From Pandoraea oxalativorans (lineage in GTDB: Bacteria > Pseudomonadota > Gammaproteobacteria > Burkholderiales > Burkholderiaceae): 64,000 nucleotides of DNA. The stretch spans positions 930,001-994,000 of the forward strand of contig NZ_CP011253.3 in NCBI RefSeq assembly GCF_000972785.3, read 5' to 3'. The translations under genes were made by a program, and so were the position numbers. The notes under the pieces were generated by a model. It was given only the letters and a program-made list of their open reading frames with translations. It did no database searches and was not told the DNA's origin. Positions 27,280 through 36,718 of this stretch are shown in pieces (the stretch's first letter is position 1; every line of letters begins with the position of its first letter).

Positions 27280-27834
27280 CTAGACCCCCCTTTGGCCTAC
27301 CAGTCGACCGCGTTTCACACGCAGGCCCTTGGCGGCCAGCGCGGGCGCGACTTCGGTGAGCGCCGCGTAGGTCTCGCCGCTGTGCGCGTGGCAGATGGCG
27401 ACGCCGAGCGCGTCGGAGGCGTCCTTGCCCGGCGTGCCGGTAAGGGTCAGCAAACGGGTGACCATCTCCTGCACCTGCTCCTTGCGCGCGCGTCCGTAGC
27501 CGACGACCGCCTGCTTCAGTTGCATCGGCGTGTATTCGAAGACTTCGAGTCCGCCGACCGAAAGCGCCGTGATGGCCGCACCGCGCGCCTGACCGAGCAG
27601 CAGGGTGGATTGCGGGTTGACGTTGACGAACACCTTTTCGATGGCGGCCTGATCGGGCCGGTAGGTGTCGACCAGTTCGGCCACGCTCTCGAAGATGATG
27701 CGCAGTCGGGCGGGCAGGGTGCCGTCGCCGGTACGGACGACGCCGCTCGTCACATATTGCAGACGGTTGCCGTGCTTTTCGAGCACGCCGAAGCCGGTGA
27801 CGCGCAGGCCGGGGTCGATACCAAGAATTCTCAT
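27280..27834 (-). CDS. ruvC: Holliday junction resolvase RuvC
   Basis: 184 residues from the ATG at 27834; a longer in-frame start at 27903 adds an atypical tail. The first catalytic Asp is in [10 protein letters not shown]. Family core [33 protein letters not shown] and the late [14 protein letters not shown] carry the other acidic residues. The C-terminus ends [10 protein letters not shown], four residues beyond where relatives usually stop, which may mark a deletion joint where ruvA used to be. Confidence 0.95.
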   Translation of the reverse strand: MRILGIDPGLRVTGFGVLEKHGNRLQYVTSGVVRTGDGTLPARLRIIFESVAELVDTYRPDQAAIEKVFVNVNPQSTLLLGQARGAAITALSVGGLEVFEYTPMQLKQAVVGYGRARKEQVQEMVTRLLTLTGTPGKDASDALGVAICHAHSGETYAALTEVAPALAAKGLRVKRGRLVGQRGV

Positions 27835-28042
27835 GCGGGGGCCGATGACCGGCGTGCTGCGCCGATGTGGGGCAAAAAGCCAATATGGTCCGTATTCTGG
27901 CACAGCCGGACGGCATCGCGTCGATTTGCCGCAGGCCCGGTGGCCGTTGGCGGGCGGCGCTGCGCGTCGCGATACGGCGGATTGTTGTACATTGTTTGCT
28001 GTTCAAAATATTCGACGGCCTGCTGGCGGGCCGCTTGTCCCG

Positions 28043-28459
28043 ATGCTCTGGATCAAAGCGCTTCACATCGTTTTCGTCGCTTCGTGGTTTGCCGGTCTGT
28101 TCTATCTGCCGCGCATTTTCGTCAACCTCGCGATGGAGAGCGATCAGGCCGCCACGCAACGTCTGCTGCTCATGGCGCGCAAGCTCTACCGCTTCATGAC
28201 GATCCTCGCGGTCCCGGCGCTCGCTTTCGGACTGATCCTCTGGTTGTATTACGGCATCGGTCGCCACAGTGGTTGGTTGCACGCCAAGCTGCTGATCGTG
28301 GTGCTGCTGCTCGGCTATCACCATGCGTGCGGCCGTTTGCTGCGCAAGTTCGAAACCGGACGCAACACGCGCTCGCATCGCTGGTATCGCTACTTCAACG
28401 AGGTTCCCGTGCTGGGGCTGCTCGGCGCCGTGATCCTCGCGGTCGTCAAACCGTTCTGA
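28043..28459 (+). CDS. hemJ: Protoporphyrinogen oxidase HemJ
   Basis: 138 residues from the ATG at 28043, with four predicted membrane helices. Starts MLWIKALHIVFVASWFAGLFYLPRIFV, the HemJ hallmark with a heme-ligand histidine, followed by KLYRFMT and LGYHHACGRLLRKF. It oxidises protoporphyrinogen IX in heme synthesis in bacteria lacking HemG/HemY. It is divergent from ruvC; the 208 bases between the two start codons hold no further gene. Confidence 0.92.
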   Translation: MLWIKALHIVFVASWFAGLFYLPRIFVNLAMESDQAATQRLLLMARKLYRFMTILAVPALAFGLILWLYYGIGRHSGWLHAKLLIVVLLLGYHHACGRLLRKFETGRNTRSHRWYRYFNEVPVLGLLGAVILAVVKPF

Positions 28460-28560
28460 CAATGCTTGCGTCCGTCGCCTGAACAACACACATCGAACAG
28501 GTCATGCAGCAACAGCGCCAATCATAGGCGCCCCTTACCGATAGCAAGAGGAGTTTTGCC

Positions 28561-29178
28561 GTGAGTCTGACTTGTGAGTATTTTCTGGCGACGCAGTCGC
28601 CCTATGTCTACCTGGGGCATGCCCGTTTCGTCGAGCTGGCGCGCCGCTATGGCGTACGGATCCAGCTCAAGCCGGTGGATCTCGGGCGCGTCTTCAGCGG
28701 TTCGGGCGGTCTGCCGCTCGCCAAGCGCGCGCCGCAGCGTCAGGCGTATCGTCTGGTGGAACTGGCGCGCTGGTCGAAGTATCTCGGCCTGCCCCTGAAC
28801 CTCGAACCGAAGTTCTTCCCCGTCTCGGGCGATCCGGCGGCCAAACTCGTCATCGCAACGCAGCTCGCGCACGGCACCGGCAAGGCGCTGGAACTCGTCG
28901 GCGCGGTGTCGAACGCCCTGTGGGTCGAAGAGCGCAACATTGCCGACGATGCCACGCTGTAGGCGCTCGCCGACAGCCTGTCGCTCGACGGCAATTCGCT
29001 GCTCGCGGCGTCGCACGGCGCGAGCGTGCAGGCCGCGTACGACGCGAACACCGACGACGCGGCCGCTGCAGGCGTGTACGGTGCACCGTGGTTCGTCTTC
29101 GAAGGCGAGCCGTATTGGGGCCAGGACCGCCTCGATTTCCTCGAACGCGCCTTCGCGCAGGCCAGCGCAACACGCTGA
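28561..29178 (+). pseudogene. 2-hydroxychromene-2-carboxylate isomerase-like gene broken by an amber codon
   Basis: The frame opens MSLTCEYFLATQSPYVYLGHARF at 28561 with AAGAGGAG upstream and reads through to TGA at 29176-29178 (205 codons), except for an in-frame TAG at 28960-28962 (codon 134). Downstream of it, the same frame continues with family-like sequence: ALADSLSLDGNSLLAASHGA, then GVYGAPWFVFEGEPYWGQDRLDFLE, the conserved C-terminus of DsbA-fold HCCA isomerases. A single CAG-to-TAG change would explain it. The 133-residue fragment lacks the C-terminal part of the fold. Sequencing error or suppression cannot be excluded. Confidence 0.85.
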
Positions 29179-29246
29179 GCCTGTCGCAGAATCTCTCGCT
29201 CGCTGTCGTGGATGTCGGCAGCGGCAACCCCCCAGGAGTGAATCGC

Positions 29247-30212
29247 ATGAGTCGTCCGGAAGTTGTGTTGTACAAGCGCGTGCCGCCTGATGTGCGTGCA
29301 CGATTGGCCGAGCATTTCTCGCTCACCGAATTCGATGGCGTGAACGACGGCAACCGTGCCGAGTTCGCGGCGGCGCTCAGCCGCGCGGACGGCGCCATCG
29401 GCGTTGGCGTGAACGCGACACCTGCGCTGCTCGACGGCGCATCGAAGCTCAAGGCGTGGGCCACGATCTCCGTGGGCTACGACCAGTTCGACGTGCCCGA
29501 CCTCACGCGTCGCGGCATCAAGCTGATGAACACGCCCGATGTACTGACGGAAACCACCGCGGATACCGTCTTCGCGCTGGTGTTGTCGAGTGCGCGTCGC
29601 GTGGTCGAACTGGCCGAACTGGTGAAGGCTGGCGGCTGGAAGGCGAGCCTCGGCGAGGAGCACTTCGGCACCGACGTGCAGGGCAAGACGCTGGGCATCG
29701 TCGGCATGGGACGCATCGGGGGCGCAGTGGCGCGTCGCGCCGCTCTCGGCTTCGGCATGAAGGTGTTGTACAGCAACCGCTCGCGCAACGAAGCGGCGGA
29801 GAAGGCCTACGGCGCGCAACATCGCACGTTGTCGGAACTGCTCGCGCAATCCGATTTGGTCGTGACGCTGGTGCCGCTGTCGCCCGCCACGGAGCGTCTG
29901 ATCGGTGCGAAGGAGTTCGCGCAGATGAAGCGCGGCGCGATCTTCATCAACGCGGCGCGTGGCAAGGTGATCGACGAAGCCGCGCTGGTCGATGCGCTGG
30001 CCTGCGGACATCTGCGCGCTGCCGGTCTCGATGTTTTCGAACGTGAGCCGGTGTCGGTCGATTCGCCGTTGCTGAAGATGAAGAACGTGGTGGCGCTGCC
30101 GCATATCGGCTCGGCCACGCATGAGACGCGTCACGCGATGGCGTCGTGCGCCGCCGACAATCTGATCGCCGCGCTGACGGGCAAGCCGCTGCAAAACGTG
30201 GTGAATCCGTAA
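29247..30212 (+). CDS. 2-hydroxyacid dehydrogenase (GhrB/2-ketogluconate reductase-like)
   Basis: 321 residues from the ATG at 29247 with CCAGGAGTG upstream. The NAD(P)-binding motif is GMGRIGGAVARR. Catalytic Arg, Glu and His occur in the NAARGKVID region, DVFEREP and LPHIGSATHETR. The closest functional relatives reduce glyoxylate, hydroxypyruvate or 2-ketogluconate. The neighbouring hexR-edd-eda-gntP genes favour a sugar-acid role, such as converting 2-ketogluconate to gluconate; that is contextual inference. Confidence 0.9.
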   Translation: MSRPEVVLYKRVPPDVRARLAEHFSLTEFDGVNDGNRAEFAAALSRADGAIGVGVNATPALLDGASKLKAWATISVGYDQFDVPDLTRRGIKLMNTPDVLTETTADTVFALVLSSARRVVELAELVKAGGWKASLGEEHFGTDVQGKTLGIVGMGRIGGAVARRAALGFGMKVLYSNRSRNEAAEKAYGAQHRTLSELLAQSDLVVTLVPLSPATERLIGAKEFAQMKRGAIFINAARGKVIDEAALVDALACGHLRAAGLDVFEREPVSVDSPLLKMKNVVALPHIGSATHETRHAMASCAADNLIAALTGKPLQNVVNP

Positions 30213-30246
30213 GCTGGGCCCTCACGCGCGGAACATCGCGTCGAGA

Positions 30247-30293
30247 AACGAGAAGGGGCGAAGCGTTGTCATGGCGCTTCGCCCCTTCTCGTT
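30247..30293. terminator. Long perfect hairpin between convergent genes
   Basis: A 19-bp perfect inverted repeat (30247-30265 with 30275-30293, beginning AACGAGAAGGGGCG) with a nine-base loop. It lies between the convergent dehydrogenase and hexR. It lacks a T-run but is likely a bidirectional transcript end. Confidence 0.65.
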
Positions 30294-30323
30294 GACGGTG
30301 CACCGGATGCACACCGCATCCGG

Positions 30324-31169
30324 CTATCTGCCGTCGTTCGCCGTGCGTCGTCGGTTGATGACTTCCTTGGCTCGTGCGAGTTGCGATGGCAGTCGGTCGC
30401 CCAGACGCAGCGCCATGCCGACCGCGAGCACGTCGCCGATGGCGAGATGGGCGATGCGCGAGGTCAGCGGCGAATACACGTCGGTGTCTTCGTCGACGTC
30501 GGCGAACAGCGCTATGCTGGCCTGCCGCGCCAGCGGCGAATTGCTGTGCGTGATGGCGATCACGCTCGCGCCCGCCGTGCGCGCCAGTTGCGTGGCTTCG
30601 AGCAGATCCCGCGTGCGTCCCGTATTCGAGATCGCTACGACAACGTCTCCTTCCTTGAGGAGCGCGGCCGACATGCCGTAGATGTGCGGATCGCTGTACG
30701 CGACCGCCGGCACACCGAGTCGGAAGAACTTGTGCTGCATGTCCTGCGCGGCGATGCCCGACGCACCCGCGCCGTAGAACTCGATGCGTCGCGCCGAGGC
30801 CAGCAGTTCGATCGCCTGGCCGATGCTGTCGGGCGAGAGATTGTTGCGCACCTGCATAAGACTGCCGATGGTGCGGTCGAGCACCTTGCTGGCGATGCCC
30901 GGTACAGGCTCGTCCGGACGCACGTCGCGGTGAACGAACGGCACGCCCTGCGCGATGCCCTGCGCCAGACGGATCTTGAACTCGCGATAGCCGCTGCATC
31001 CCACCGCCTGACAGAAGCGGGCAATCGTCGGCTGGCTGACGTTGGCGCGCTCGGCGAGTTCGTTCATCGACAGATCGACGACTTCGCGCGGAGCGTCGAG
31101 CACATAGGTCGCGAGCTTGCGCTCGGACGGGCGCAACTGGGTCAGCGTGGCTTCGATTCGGTTAAGCAT
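30324..31169 (-). CDS. hexR: HexR, RpiR-family regulator of sugar catabolism
   Basis: 281 residues from the ATG at 31169; the longer frame adds an unusual hydrophobic tail. N-terminal helix-turn-helix: MLNRIEATLTQLRPSERKLA ... VSQPTIARFCQAVGCSGYREFK. The C-terminal sugar-isomerase (SIS) domain contains RIEFYGAGASGIAAQDMQHKFFRLG and ISNTGRTRDLLE, which bind a sugar phosphate, known to be 2-keto-3-deoxy-6-phosphogluconate in Pseudomonas HexR. It is divergent from edd-eda, with two HexR-like operators between them. Confidence 0.92.
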   Translation of the reverse strand: MLNRIEATLTQLRPSERKLATYVLDAPREVVDLSMNELAERANVSQPTIARFCQAVGCSGYREFKIRLAQGIAQGVPFVHRDVRPDEPVPGIASKVLDRTIGSLMQVRNNLSPDSIGQAIELLASARRIEFYGAGASGIAAQDMQHKFFRLGVPAVAYSDPHIYGMSAALLKEGDVVVAISNTGRTRDLLEATQLARTAGASVIAITHSNSPLARQASIALFADVDEDTDVYSPLTSRIAHLAIGDVLAVGMALRLGDRLPSQLARAKEVINRRRTANDGR

Positions 31170-31381
31170 GGCAGGCAGCAACAAAAGCAGACGCGCGGCA
31201 GGGACCCGGCGCGTCATTCCCCGAAATTTCCCCGTGGTGCCGATGTGACGTCACGAAAGCGCTGCGTTGGATGCCTCGCTGTGCGTGACGGCCCCGGCGG
31301 GTCAGGCGCTCACTATAGCACCCGACCACCCCGTGACACCGCGCCGCGCTTGGGGCGCAGACGTGGGAATCATGAACGAAA

Positions 31382-31396
31382 TGTACAAAAACTACA
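31382..31396. promoter_or_regulatory. Candidate HexR operator, hexR-proximal
   Basis: TGTACAAAAACTACA: TGTA and TACA half-sites flanking a seven-base A/T-rich core, matching the known HexR pattern TGTA-N7-TACA. It lies 186 bases upstream of edd and 213 bases from the hexR start codon. Confidence 0.6.
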
Positions 31397-31407
31397 AAAA
31401 TACGAGA

Positions 31408-31427
31408 TTTCACATTGTGGAGTGAAA
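31408..31427. promoter_or_regulatory. Inverted repeat in the hexR-edd intergenic region
   Basis: TTTCAC (31408-31413) and GTGAAA (31422-31427), perfect arms eight bases apart, next to the first HexR-like site and just upstream of a TTGACC -35-like hexamer (31432-31437). It could bind a second regulator; none can be named. Confidence 0.3.
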
Positions 31428-31510
31428 TTTCTTGACCCGACAAAATCTGGCGTAAGTATCGGATGTTACTGGGTAAAACCCTGACTGTCGATGGCTTTGG
31501 ATTGATGGGA

Positions 31511-31525
31511 TGTAGAATTTCTACT
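31511..31525. promoter_or_regulatory. Candidate HexR operator, edd-proximal
   Basis: TGTAGAATTTCTACT, containing the perfect odd palindrome GTAGAA-T-TTCTAC (31512-31524). It overlaps a possible -10 TAGAAT and lies 57 bases before the edd start, a good position for repression. Confidence 0.6.
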
Positions 31526-31581
31526 AAACTCCGCTCCCAATCGCACCTGCTCCGGGTGCATCGCAAGTCCAGTCCTACGAC

Positions 31582-33417
31582 ATGATGTCCGAGCAAAAGA
31601 AGCCCCTGCACCCGACCGTAATGGCTGTCACGGCGCGCATTGCCGCGCGTAGCCGCGACACGCGCGCCGCGTATCTGGCCCGCATCGACGCGAGCGCCGG
31701 TCGCTTTCCGCAGCGCGGCGCGCTGTCCTGCGCGAACCTGGCGCACGGTTTCGCCGCCATGCCCGCCAACGACAAGCTGATTCTGCGCGAGCAGCGTCGC
31801 CCGAACGTGGGCATCGTGACGGCCTACAACGACATGCTCTCGGCGCATCAGCCGTACGAGCAGTACCCGGCGCGTCTACGTGAAGCCGCCCGTAAGCTGG
31901 GGGCGACAGCGCAGGTGGCTGGCGGCGTGCCCGCCATGTGCGACGGCGTGACGCAAGGCAATGCGGGCATGGAACTGTCGCTGTTCTCGCGCGAAATCAT
32001 CGCCATGAGCACGGCCGTCGCCCTGTCGCACAACATGTTCGATGCCGCGCTGATGCTCGGCGTGTGCGACAAGATCGTGCCGGGGCTGGTGATCGGGGCC
32101 TTGCAGTTCGGTCATCTGCCGACGATTTTCGTGCCCGCTGGCCCGATGGCGAGCGGCCTGTCGAACGACGAGAAGGCCAAGATCCGCCAGTTGTACGCCA
32201 CCGGCAAAGTGGGCCGCGACGCGCTGCTCGAAGCCGAATCGCAGGCGTATCACGGCGCGGGCACGTGCACGTTCTACGGCACGGCCAACAGCAACCAGTT
32301 GCTCATGGAAATCATGGGCCTGCATCTGCCGGGCGCGGCCTTCGTGCACCCGCACACGCCCCTGCGCGATGCGCTCACCGACGCGGCGCTCGCGCGCGTG
32401 CTGGCCATCGGCGCGCACACCCCCGACTACACCCCGATCGGCCACGTGGTCGACGAGCGCGCCGTCGTCAACGGCATCGTCGGCCTGTTGGCCACGGGTG
32501 GCTCGACCAATCACACCCTGCACCTCGTGGCGATGGCCCGTGCGGCGGGCGTCGTCATCGACTGGGACGATTTCGACGCGCTGTCGGCCATCGTGCCGCT
32601 CATGGCGCGTGTGTATCCGAACGGCAAAGCCGACGTGAACCATTTCCACGCCGCGGGCGGCATGGGGTTCCTGATCGGCGAACTGCTCGACGCGGGCCTG
32701 TTGCACGACGATGTGAAGACCGTCGCCGGTCCCGGTCTCTCGCGCTACCGCGCCGAGCCATGGTTGTCGCCCGAAGGGCTGGCGTGGCGCGCAGGGAGCG
32801 CCTACAGTGGTGATCGTGACGTCTTGCGCGGCCATGCCGAGCCGTTCGCCCCCGATGGCGGACTGCGGCTCATGCACGGCAATCTGGGGCGTGGCGTCAT
32901 CAAGGTGTCGGCGGTCAAGCCGGAACATCGGCGCGTGGCCGCAACGGCACGCGTATTTACTTCGCAGGAAGCGGTCCAGGCCGCGTTCGATGCAGGCGAG
33001 CTGCGTCGCGACGTGGTCGTCGTGTTGCGTGGCCAGGGGCCGCGCGCCAATGGCATGCCCGAGCTGCATCGCCTCACGCCGCTGCTCGGTGTGTTGCAGG
33101 ACGAGGGGTTCGCCGTGGCGCTGGTGACGGACGGCCGGATGTCCGGCGCGTCGGGCAAGGTGCCCGCGGTGATTCACGTGTCGCCCGAAGCGGCTGGCGG
33201 TGGTCCGCTGGCACGGGTGCGCGACGGCGATCCGATCGTGCTCGACGCCAACACCGGCATGCTGCACGCCGAAGTGTCGCCGCAAGTCTGGGCCGAGCGC
33301 GAGATCGCGCCGGTCGACGCGTCGGGCGACGACACTGGCCGTCTGCTCTTCGGGCACATGCGTGCGTCCGTAGGGGCGGCGGAATCGGGCGCTTCCGTGT
33401 TCTTCGGTACCGAGTGA
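31582..33417 (+). CDS. edd: Phosphogluconate dehydratase
   Basis: 611 residues, IlvD/Edd family, full length. Conserved parts include [36 protein letters not shown] and [15 protein letters not shown], whose cysteines coordinate a 4Fe-4S cluster, and [22 protein letters not shown] near the end. It dehydrates 6-phosphogluconate to KDPG, the first dedicated Entner-Doudoroff step. The ATG at 31582 is followed immediately by a second one; either could be used. eda follows after 34 bases. Confidence 0.96.
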   Translation: MMSEQKKPLHPTVMAVTARIAARSRDTRAAYLARIDASAGRFPQRGALSCANLAHGFAAMPANDKLILREQRRPNVGIVTAYNDMLSAHQPYEQYPARLREAARKLGATAQVAGGVPAMCDGVTQGNAGMELSLFSREIIAMSTAVALSHNMFDAALMLGVCDKIVPGLVIGALQFGHLPTIFVPAGPMASGLSNDEKAKIRQLYATGKVGRDALLEAESQAYHGAGTCTFYGTANSNQLLMEIMGLHLPGAAFVHPHTPLRDALTDAALARVLAIGAHTPDYTPIGHVVDERAVVNGIVGLLATGGSTNHTLHLVAMARAAGVVIDWDDFDALSAIVPLMARVYPNGKADVNHFHAAGGMGFLIGELLDAGLLHDDVKTVAGPGLSRYRAEPWLSPEGLAWRAGSAYSGDRDVLRGHAEPFAPDGGLRLMHGNLGRGVIKVSAVKPEHRRVAATARVFTSQEAVQAAFDAGELRRDVVVVLRGQGPRANGMPELHRLTPLLGVLQDEGFAVALVTDGRMSGASGKVPAVIHVSPEAAGGGPLARVRDGDPIVLDANTGMLHAEVSPQVWAEREIAPVDASGDDTGRLLFGHMRASVGAAESGASVFFGTE

Positions 33418-33451
33418 CGGGCACTACGTCACTGCATTCAAGGAAAACGTA

Positions 33452-34078
33452 ATGAACATCAATGACATCGTTCGTGCCGGCCCCGTGGTTCCGGTGCTCC
33501 AGTTCGACAACGTCGAGCAGGGCGAGCAGGTCTCGCGTGCATTGCTTGCGGGCGGCGTGCGCGTGCTCGAAATCACGCTGCGCACCCCGGCGGCGATGGA
33601 CGTCATTCGCCATGTGGCCGGACTGTCGGACGAGTTGATCGTTGGCGTGGGCACGCTCACGCGTCCCGCAGAGATGGCGCAGGCCGTGGCCGCCGGTGCG
33701 CGCTTCGGCGTGTCGCCGGGTTACACGCCGGCGCTGGGCGCGGCCGCCAAGGCAGCCGGTCTGCCGCTGCTGCCGGGCGTGGTGACGCCCTCGGACATTC
33801 TGGCCGCGCTCGCGGACGGTTACGAGACGGTGAAGTTCTTCCCGGCTGAACCCTCGGGCGGTGTGCCGATGCTCAAGGCGCTCTACGGCCCGTTCCGCGA
33901 GGTGCGTTTTTGCCCGACGGGCGGCATCAGCGCGGAGTCGGCACCGTCGTATCTGGCGCAGCCGAACGTGGTGTGTGTGGGCGGCTCGTGGCTCACGCCC
34001 AAGGCGCTGGTCGACGCGAAGGACTGGGACGGTATCACGCGTCTGGCCCGCGCGGCGAGCGCGCTGCCGCGTGCCTGA
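33452..34078 (+). CDS. eda: KDPG aldolase
   Basis: 208 residues. The Schiff-base lysine is Lys128 in YETVKFFPAEPSGG. RVLEITLRTPAAMD and FCPTGGIS are further active-site segments. It splits 2-keto-3-deoxy-6-phosphogluconate into pyruvate and glyceraldehyde-3-phosphate. It completes the Entner-Doudoroff route with edd, under probable HexR control. AAGGAAAACGTA precedes the ATG. Confidence 0.96.
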   Translation: MNINDIVRAGPVVPVLQFDNVEQGEQVSRALLAGGVRVLEITLRTPAAMDVIRHVAGLSDELIVGVGTLTRPAEMAQAVAAGARFGVSPGYTPALGAAAKAAGLPLLPGVVTPSDILAALADGYETVKFFPAEPSGGVPMLKALYGPFREVRFCPTGGISAESAPSYLAQPNVVCVGGSWLTPKALVDAKDWDGITRLARAASALPRA

Positions 34079-34232
34079 ATCAATGCCTGAAGCGGCGCTG
34101 CTGCCGCAACCGCCGCGTCGACTCTCGCATCTGTAACAACTCGCATCGACGGCAGAACATCGCCGGTGTTACCGAATAACAGGATTTCAATAAACGGGCA
34201 TCCGCCCATCTAGCCAAACGAGGAGACCCCCC

Positions 34233-35265
34233 ATGGTCGCGGTGCAAGGCAACTTGCTGCTGGTATACGCGCTTATCGCGGTAATCGCGCTGATTCTGCT
34301 GATCGCGCGTTTCAAACTGAATCCGTTCATCACGCTGATCGTCGTCTCGCTCGTGCTCGGGCTGGGGGTGGGGATGCCGATGGGCGGCATTGTCAAGGCA
34401 TTCGAGACGGGCGTGGGCAACACGCTGGGACACATTGCGCTCGTGGTGGGGCTTGGCACGATGCTCGGCAAAATGATGGCCGAGTCGGGTGGTGCGGAGC
34501 GCATTGCGCGCACGCTCATCGGCTTCTTCGGTGAGAAGAACGTGCATTGGGCGATGGTCGTGATCGCGTTCATCGTCGGTCTGCCGGTGTTCTTCGAAGT
34601 CGGTTTCGTGCTGCTGATTCCGATTGCGTTCAACGTCGCCAAGCGCACCGGCACGTCGATGGTGCTCGTGGGCATTCCGATGGTCGCCGGTCTGTCGGTC
34701 GTGCACGGCCTGATCCCGCCGCACCCGGCCGCGCTGCTGGCGGTGACCGCCTACAACGCGGACATCGGCCACACCATCATGTACGCGCTGATCGTCGGCA
34801 TTCCGACGGCCGCGATTGCCGGTCCCCTCTTCGCCAAGCTGATGGCGCGTCACGTGGTGCCCAATCCGGATAACCCGCTGCTCGCCCAGTTCGTCGAAGC
34901 CGACCGTCCGATGGACAAGCTGCCTGGCTTCGGCATCACGCTGTTCACGATCTTGCTGCCGGTCATTCTGATGCTCATCGGTAGCTGGGCCGACCTGTTC
35001 TTCGCACCGAAGACGTTCGCGAACGACTTCCTGCGCCTGATCGGCAACTCGGTGATGGCGCTGCTCATCGCCACGCTCGTGAGCTTCTTCACGTTCGGCA
35101 AGCAACGCGGCTTCAATCGCGACCAGATTCTGAAGTTCACCAACGAGTGTCTGGCGCCGATTGCCACGATCACGCTGGTGGTGGGTGCCGGTGGCGGTTT
35201 CGGGCGTATCCTGATGGACAGCGGCGTGTCGAAGGCGATTGTCGACGTCGCGACCAATGCCCATC
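34233..35265 (+). pseudogene. Gluconate permease (GntP family), C-terminus deleted
   Basis: The first ~344 codons read as a normal GntP-family permease: VYALIAVIALILLIARFKL, GLVIGLGT-like GLGTMLGKMM, GLPVFFEVGFVLLIP and HGLIPPHPAALLAV. After SKAIVDVATNAHL (about 35264) the sequence changes to an arginine-rich non-membrane tail. The frame then runs on, out of phase, through the start of rlmL to 35723. Full-length members have about 440-450 residues, so roughly 100 residues and three or four helices are missing. Only 104 bases remain before rlmL, so this is a deletion, not a frameshift. It follows eda by 154 bases. Confidence 0.85.
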
Positions 35266-35311
35266 TCCTGCCCCGGCGGCGCGCCGCTGACGTCCGCCGG
35301 TTCGGCGCGCG

Positions 35312-35317
35312 TACAAT
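35312..35317 (+). promoter_or_regulatory. -10-like TACAAT upstream of rlmL-like gene
   Basis: TACAAT 51 bases before the methyltransferase start, within the DNA just downstream of the gntP deletion joint. No clear -35 at 17 bases; CTGACG lies 19 bases upstream. Confidence 0.35.
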
Positions 35318-35368
35318 AGCGGTTTATTCCCTCCGCCGACGCTTCGCGCGCCGGTCGCACGCATCTAC

Positions 35369-36688
35369 ATGGCTTCCTTCGAATTCTTCGCGCCCTGTCC
35401 CCGTGGACTGGAAGAGGCGCTGGCCGCTGAACTCGCAGAAATGGGGCGTCTCGCCCCGATTTCGGTGGGCAAACAGGTGCCCGGCGGTGTGCATTTCGCC
35501 GGTCCGTGGGCCGCAGGCATGGCAGCGAACCTGCATTCGCGCATCGCGAGCCGTGTGCTGCTGCGCGTCGCGCAGCAGGGCTATCGCACCGAACAGGACA
35601 TCTACGAATTCGCCCTGCGTCAGCGTTGGGAAGACTGGTTCGGCTATCAGCAGACGCTGCGGGTGGACGTCACCGGTATCAAGGCGCCGGTGCGTAGCCT
35701 CGAATTCGTCACGCTGCGTGTGAAGGACGCCGTGTGCGACCGTCTGCGCGAGAAGTCCGGTGCGCGTCCGAATATCGACACCATGCAGCCCGACGTGCGC
35801 GTGTTCGCCTTCCTGACCGCGACCGACGCCACGCTCTACCTCGATACCTCCGGTGAGCCGCTGTTCAAGCGCGGCTGGCGTCTGGACAAGGGCGCAGCGC
35901 CCCTGCGCGAAAACCTCGCGGCGGGCATTCTGCGACTGGCGGGCTGGCGCACCGATACGGCTGCCGACATGGTGCTGTACGACCCGATGTGCGGCAGCGG
36001 CACGTTCCTCGCGGAGGCCGCGCAGATCGCACTGGGTGTTCCGGCGGGCGCAGGCCGTCGCTTCGGCTTCGAGAAGCTCAAGGGTTACGACATCGCCGCC
36101 TGGCAGGCGCTCAAGGTGCAGGCGGACGAAGCGCAGCGCGACGCCCGCGTGCGCGGCGTGCCCGAGAGCATCTTCGGTAGCGACATTTCCGGCGACATGC
36201 TGGTCAAGTCGCGCGCCAATCTGGAGCGCGCCGGTGTGGGCGACATCGGCCTCAAGCAGGTGGATGCGCGCGATATGTCGCCGCCGGTGGATCGTCCGGG
36301 GATCATCGTCGCCAATCCGCCGTACGGTGAGCGTATCGAAGTGCGCGGCCGTCGTGCCCCGCGCGACGCCGACGACGGTTATTCGCCGGACGTGCAAGGC
36401 AATCGCGGCGGCTTCCAGCGCAATCAGCCGGACGGCGTCGACGCCGAGTTCTTCCGTGCCTTCGGCGACGTGCTCAAGCAACGCTTCACCGGCTGGAGCG
36501 CGTTTCTGCTCACGGCCGACATGAGCCTGCCGGGACAGATGCGGTTGCGCGAATCGCGTCGTACGCCGCTGTACAACGGTGCGCTGGAATGCCGCTTGTT
36601 CCGTTTCGATCTGATCGCTGGCTCCGTGCGCAAGCGCGCAGGCGACGGCGAGGGCAAGACGGATGGCGGGCGCGACGCAACTGAGTAA
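35369..36688 (+). CDS. THUMP-domain rRNA/RNA guanine methyltransferase, RlmL N-terminal type
   Basis: 439 residues. An N-terminal ferredoxin-like/THUMP RNA-binding region (residues 1-165) is followed by a class I SAM methyltransferase domain. The SAM motif reads YDPMCGSGTFLAEAA and the catalytic motif IIVANPPYGERI, as in N2-guanine methyltransferases. It corresponds to the N-terminal half of E. coli RlmL, which modifies G2445 of 23S rRNA. The exact target here is inferred. The central region ~330-360 has a low-complexity insert. A terminator follows. Confidence 0.9.
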   Translation: MASFEFFAPCPRGLEEALAAELAEMGRLAPISVGKQVPGGVHFAGPWAAGMAANLHSRIASRVLLRVAQQGYRTEQDIYEFALRQRWEDWFGYQQTLRVDVTGIKAPVRSLEFVTLRVKDAVCDRLREKSGARPNIDTMQPDVRVFAFLTATDATLYLDTSGEPLFKRGWRLDKGAAPLRENLAAGILRLAGWRTDTAADMVLYDPMCGSGTFLAEAAQIALGVPAGAGRRFGFEKLKGYDIAAWQALKVQADEAQRDARVRGVPESIFGSDISGDMLVKSRANLERAGVGDIGLKQVDARDMSPPVDRPGIIVANPPYGERIEVRGRRAPRDADDGYSPDVQGNRGGFQRNQPDGVDAEFFRAFGDVLKQRFTGWSAFLLTADMSLPGQMRLRESRRTPLYNGALECRLFRFDLIAGSVRKRAGDGEGKTDGGRDATE

Positions 36689-36718
36689 GTGTTAGCGCCT
36701 CGACGTCCAGCGTCATGA

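Noticed and set aside
31876..33357. Long antisense frames over core genes, such as a 493-codon one over edd, and others over tyrS, pntB and the glutamate synthase-like gene
   Set aside because: They mirror codon bias of the GC-rich genes on the opposite strand, have low-complexity His/Arg-rich translations and no ribosome-binding sites or recognisable domains.
34233..35723. A genuine 496-residue permease with an unusual C-terminus
   Set aside because: The last ~150 codons are an out-of-phase reading of rlmL and its promoter and lack membrane helices; truncation by deletion fits better.
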